The notes beneath the pieces are model-generated. The model was given only the letters and a program-made list of their open reading frames with translations, ran no database searches and was not told the origin of the DNA. A DNA stretch of 18,406 nucleotides from Alphaproteobacteria bacterium (GTDB taxonomy: Bacteria > Pseudomonadota > Alphaproteobacteria > JACAEB01). The stretch spans positions 1 to 18,406 of the forward strand of contig JACKLE010000018.1 in the NCBI GenBank assembly GCA_024236075.1, in the 5' to 3' direction. Made by a program: the position numbers and the translations under genes. The stretch's first letter is position 1. The number at the start of each line of letters is the position of its first letter. Shown here one piece after another: positions 15,403-18,406 of the stretch.

Positions 15403-16118
15403 GCGGACGCCTCCTTGCGGAAATAGACGACGAGGCTCTTCCCCATCACCGGGTTGAGGAGGCGCTCCAAGGCCCGGGTGGGCCATGGACGCTGAAGGAT
15501 GTCCCATTCGAGCAGCTTGCGGTAGGCGGCGACGAGCGGGCTCGTCTCGCGGCGCTCCCAGAGAGCGCATTGCAGCCACCAGTAAGGCGAATGGAGAGCG
15601 TGCGCGAAATGGGCCTTGAGGCGGGCGAAGCCGTTGCGCTCCACCGCGCGCGCAAGCTCCCTCGGACGGAAGATGCGCACATGCCCGCCGGGCGTCTCGT
15701 GATAGCCGCGCGCGAGGCGCCAGCAGAGCCATTCGGGCCAGTAGCGGGGCACGCTCACGGCGAGAATCCCGTCGGGCTTCAGGATGCGCGCGATCTCGCC
15801 GAGGGCGCGCTCGTAGGGCACGATGTGCTCCAGGACCTCCGAGCAGACGATGCGGTCGAAGGTGGCGTCCGCGAACGGCAGGCGAAGCGCGTCGGCGACG
15901 GCGAGCACGATGAGGCGCTCGTGCGGCGATTCCAGATCGGGATACGCTTCGAAGCCCCTCCGCGTCCGGACGACGTCGGCGAGGGACAGATCTACCCCGA
16001 CGACCTCGTACTTGCCGGCGTAGTAGAGCGCATGGATGTGCCTGCCGCCGCCGCATCCCAGGTCGAGGATGCGCTGGTCGGGCTCGAGATCAAGCGCCGC
16101 GAGGTCGACCGTCAGCAT
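15399..16118 (-). CDS. Class I SAM-dependent methyltransferase (UbiE/UbiG-like)
   Basis: A 239-residue methyltransferase. Motif I is ILDLGCGGG (residues 17-25), followed by VVGVDLS with the adenosine-binding acidic residue near 43, then ADALRLPF and FDRIVCSEVLEHI, and the post-motif LKPDGILAVSVPRYWPE. The C-terminal half is Trp-rich (for example SPYWWLQCALWERR), perhaps for a lipid or sugar acceptor. The start at 16118 has GGAGG nine bases upstream and overlaps the end of the glycosyltransferase by 29 bases; its stop overlaps the next gene's GTG. Such coupling argues for one pathway, with methylation of the glycosylated product as an inference. Confidence 0.87.
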   Translation of the reverse strand: MLTVDLAALDLEPDQRILDLGCGGGRHIHALYYAGKYEVVGVDLSLADVVRTRRGFEAYPDLESPHERLIVLAVADALRLPFADATFDRIVCSEVLEHIVPYERALGEIARILKPDGILAVSVPRYWPEWLCWRLARGYHETPGGHVRIFRPRELARAVERNGFARLKAHFAHALHSPYWWLQCALWERRETSPLVAAYRKLLEWDILQRPWPTRALERLLNPVMGKSLVVYFRKEASA

Positions 16119-17409
16119 GCGCCATTGCCTCCAGGTAGACCCGCACCACGGCCTCCGCCGTCGCGCGCCAGCGGAAAAGCTCGAGCATGCGCAGGCGCGC
16201 CTGCGCGCCGAGCGTGGCGCGCCGCGCCGGATCGTCGAGGAGGCTCGCGATCGCCTCGGTGAGCGCCGGCGGACTCTTCGCGGGCACCACGATGCCGGCC
16301 TCTCCCACGACCTCGGGGAGGGAGCCGCCGTCGGTCGCGACGACGGGCAGCCCTGCGGCCATCGCCTCGCCGGCGGGAAAGCCGAAGCCTTCGTAGACCG
16401 AGGGCGCCACGGCGATGGTCGCCTCGGCATAGAGACGCACGATCTCCTCGTCGGTGAGCCCGGAGCGGAATTGAACGCGCTCCTTAAGGCCGAGCTTCGC
16501 GAGGAGCTTCGCTGTCGGTCCGTCCCGGAGCGTGCCGACGACATGAAGCTCGAGGTCGGGATAGCGCGAGAGGAGGCTCGCATAGGCCTCGATGAGATAG
16601 ACGAGGCCCTTCAGCGGCACGTCGGCGCTCGCCGTGGCCACGAGGCGGTTCGGCCGGCGTCGCACGTCCGGCAGGGGACGGAAGATCTCCGCGTCGATGC
16701 CGTGATAGACGAGGCGCAGGCGGCGCGCGTCGAGGCGGAAGTCCTGCACCACGTCGCGCAGGGTCGAGCGCGATACGGCGATGACGGGATCGAGCGCGCG
16801 CGCGACCTTGATCTGCATGCCGAGGAACGAGTACCAGCGCCGCACGAGGAGCCTGAGGCCGAAGGTATCGGCCGCCGCGACCGAAATGCGGCGGTCCATC
16901 GTGATGGGATGGTGGATCGTCCCCACCACCGGCACGCCCTTCCGGCGGAGCGCCAGCAGGCCCCAGCAGAGCGTCTGGTTGTCGTGGACGACGTCATAGT
17001 CGAGCGGGCGGTCTTGGAAATGGCGGACCATCCGCATGCCGAAAGTATTCGGCTCGGCGAAGGCGCCGGAGATGTGGGCGAAATATTCGTGCCTGTCTAT
17101 CCGGTCGGTGAGGCAGCTCGCGGGCATCGCGGGCAGGCCGAGAAACGCCTTCGGCCTCGCGTAGAGATCGAGCGAAGGCAGGCGGATGAGCGTCACGCGG
17201 GGATCGAGATCCGGATAGGGAGGTCCGGAGATGACGTCCACGGAATGGCCGAGATCCACGAGGGCCTTCGAGATGTGCCGCAGATAGACGCCCTGGCCGC
17301 CGGTGTGCGGATGGGACCGGTAGCTCGGCATCAGAATGCGCAGGGGCCGCGTCGGGCTCGCCGCGCGCGGCACGATCTCGCTGTCCGACAGCAGGTCGAT
17401 GGTCGTCAT
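16090..17409 (-). CDS. GT4-family glycosyltransferase
   Basis: A 439-residue GT-B-fold enzyme of family GT4. The N-terminal acceptor domain contains the glycine loop HTGGQGVYLRHI near residue 42. The C-terminal donor domain (from about 230) has TASADVPLKGL and the E-x7-E motif as Glu340-GFGFPAG-Glu348, followed by GLPVVATDGGSLPEVVG. GT4 enzymes transfer a sugar from a nucleotide-sugar with retention. Donor and acceptor are unknown. No signal peptide or membrane helix is seen. ATG at 17409 is chosen since GAGAGG lies four bases before it and the family's RILMPSYRS strand begins shortly after; the open frame upstream to 17799 is antisense noise over the thioredoxin-like gene. It is the first gene of a three-gene coupled operon. 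Confidence 0.9.
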   Translation of the reverse strand: MTTIDLLSDSEIVPRAASPTRPLRILMPSYRSHPHTGGQGVYLRHISKALVDLGHSVDVISGPPYPDLDPRVTLIRLPSLDLYARPKAFLGLPAMPASCLTDRIDRHEYFAHISGAFAEPNTFGMRMVRHFQDRPLDYDVVHDNQTLCWGLLALRRKGVPVVGTIHHPITMDRRISVAAADTFGLRLLVRRWYSFLGMQIKVARALDPVIAVSRSTLRDVVQDFRLDARRLRLVYHGIDAEIFRPLPDVRRRPNRLVATASADVPLKGLVYLIEAYASLLSRYPDLELHVVGTLRDGPTAKLLAKLGLKERVQFRSGLTDEEIVRLYAEATIAVAPSVYEGFGFPAGEAMAAGLPVVATDGGSLPEVVGEAGIVVPAKSPPALTEAIASLLDDPARRATLGAQARLRMLELFRWRATAEAVVRVYLEAMAHADGRPRGA

Positions 17410-17492
17410 CGGGCCTCTCGGGGAGCCGTGGAAGGCGACGGGCGAGGGCGGGACGTTCCGCTTCGGTCGCCGGAGGAAACGGTCGTGACCTA

Positions 17493-17522
17493 AGATACCA
17501 TTCGCGGCCGGAAGGCTGTCAT
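17493..17522 (-). promoter_or_regulatory. Candidate promoter of the glycosyltransferase operon
   Basis: On the minus strand ATGACA (17517-17522) and GTATCT (17493-17498) are 18 bases apart in the 17410-17563 gap. This A/T-richer patch is the best candidate for a start about 75 bases before the glycosyltransferase ATG. Matches are only moderate. Without it the operon would need read-through from the thioredoxin-like gene. Confidence 0.3.
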
Positions 17523-17563
17523 AAGCCCCGCGGGCCGCGCACGCAACCCGAGGGAAACATCCT

Positions 17564-18115
<552 letters not shown>

Positions 18116-18126
18116 GGCGCTCTCCT

Positions 18127-18406
18127 CTAGAAGGTCGTCCTGAGCCAGTCGATGAGGATGCGGCTCGTCTCGTCGGGATATTCCTGCTGCGTCCAGTGTC
18201 CGCTGTCCTCGATGTGACCTCGGGCGAGATTGGGGACGAAGGACTCCATGCCGTGGCTGAGCGCGGGCGAGAGGACGACGTCGCGTCCCGCGGTCACCAT
18301 CAGCGCCGGATGCGGGATCGTCTGCGGAACGGTCTCGGTGAGGCGCCAGTTGCGGGTGAAGTTGCGGTACCAGTTGATCCCGCCCCGAAAGCCAGAGGCC
18401 TTGTAG
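18127..18406 (-). CDS. Epoxide-hydrolase-like alpha/beta hydrolase, C-terminal fragment
   Basis: Only the last 92 residues lie in the window; the N-terminus and nucleophile are beyond the right edge. The fragment shows NWYRNF and NWRLTE typical of the soluble epoxide hydrolase cap-to-core junction. It then shows PALMVTAGRDVVLSP with the probable acid residue and SGHWTQQEYPDE with the catalytic histidine. This pattern is close to epoxide hydrolases, though haloalkane dehalogenases and fluoroacetate dehalogenases are relatives. It stops 11 bases before the thioredoxin-like gene. Confidence 0.8.
   Translation of the reverse strand, partial: YKASGFRGGINWYRNFTRNWRLTETVPQTIPHPALMVTAGRDVVLSPALSHGMESFVPNLARGHIEDSGHWTQQEYPDETSRILIDWLRTTF

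Noticed and set aside
16036..17493. Plus-strand 485-codon frame opposite the glycosyltransferase
   Set aside because: Composition is His/Arg/Glu-rich antisense noise; the minus-strand GT4 motifs are unambiguous.

Overview
The window is a dense, very GC-rich stretch of bacterial chromosome. Codon use is strongly G/C-ending and start codons are mixed (ATG, GTG and one clear TTG). The protein families point to an alphaproteobacterium, probably of the order Hyphomicrobiales (Rhizobiales): an NnrU-family protein, a thioredoxin-reductase-like ferredoxin reductase paired with an adrenodoxin-type ferredoxin, a PchB-like short chorismate mutase, a MAPEG protein and a circularly permuted ATP-grasp/alpha-E/transglutaminase set. 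I do not name a genus. I see no rRNA, tRNA, CRISPR array, insertion sequence or prophage. Nineteen complete genes and two window-edge fragments are supported.

Left part (1-8199). A membrane-protein fragment at the left edge runs divergently from an NnrU-family gene. An orphan Hpt phosphotransfer gene and a metallo-beta-lactamase-fold hydrolase follow; a near-ideal CRP-type palindrome overlaps the hpt stop codon. A short chorismate mutase converges on the hydrolase and diverges from a ferredoxin reductase/[2Fe-2S] ferredoxin operon that has a good sigma70-type promoter. A roughly 170-bp composite palindromic repeat lies after the ferredoxin. Next come a membrane-anchored LprI-like protein (minus strand) and a plus-strand run of SAM methyltransferase, FAD-linked 2-hydroxyacid dehydrogenase and MAPEG protein.

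Central part (8369-14225). Two operons diverge from a 296-bp regulatory region. Leftwards run a MoxR-type AAA+ ATPase and a CoxE-like von Willebrand factor A (VWA) protein. Rightwards run a circularly permuted ATP-grasp enzyme, an alpha-E protein and a transglutaminase-like cysteine protease. The second set is a known but functionally unresolved amide-ligase/peptidase module, often accompanied elsewhere by the proteasome relative Anbu, which is absent from the usual place here. This is the most interesting block, and a 26-bp imperfect palindrome sits in its candidate promoter.

Right part (14284-18406, all minus strand). A GT4 glycosyltransferase, a SAM methyltransferase and an alpha/alpha-toroid protein are translationally coupled by overlapping reading frames and look like a dedicated glycan or glycolipid decoration pathway of unknown product. 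Upstream lie a thioredoxin-like CxxC protein and the C-terminal part of an epoxide-hydrolase-like alpha/beta hydrolase, which look like a separate operon. Many long antisense or shifted frames exist because of the GC content; I treat them as shadows.
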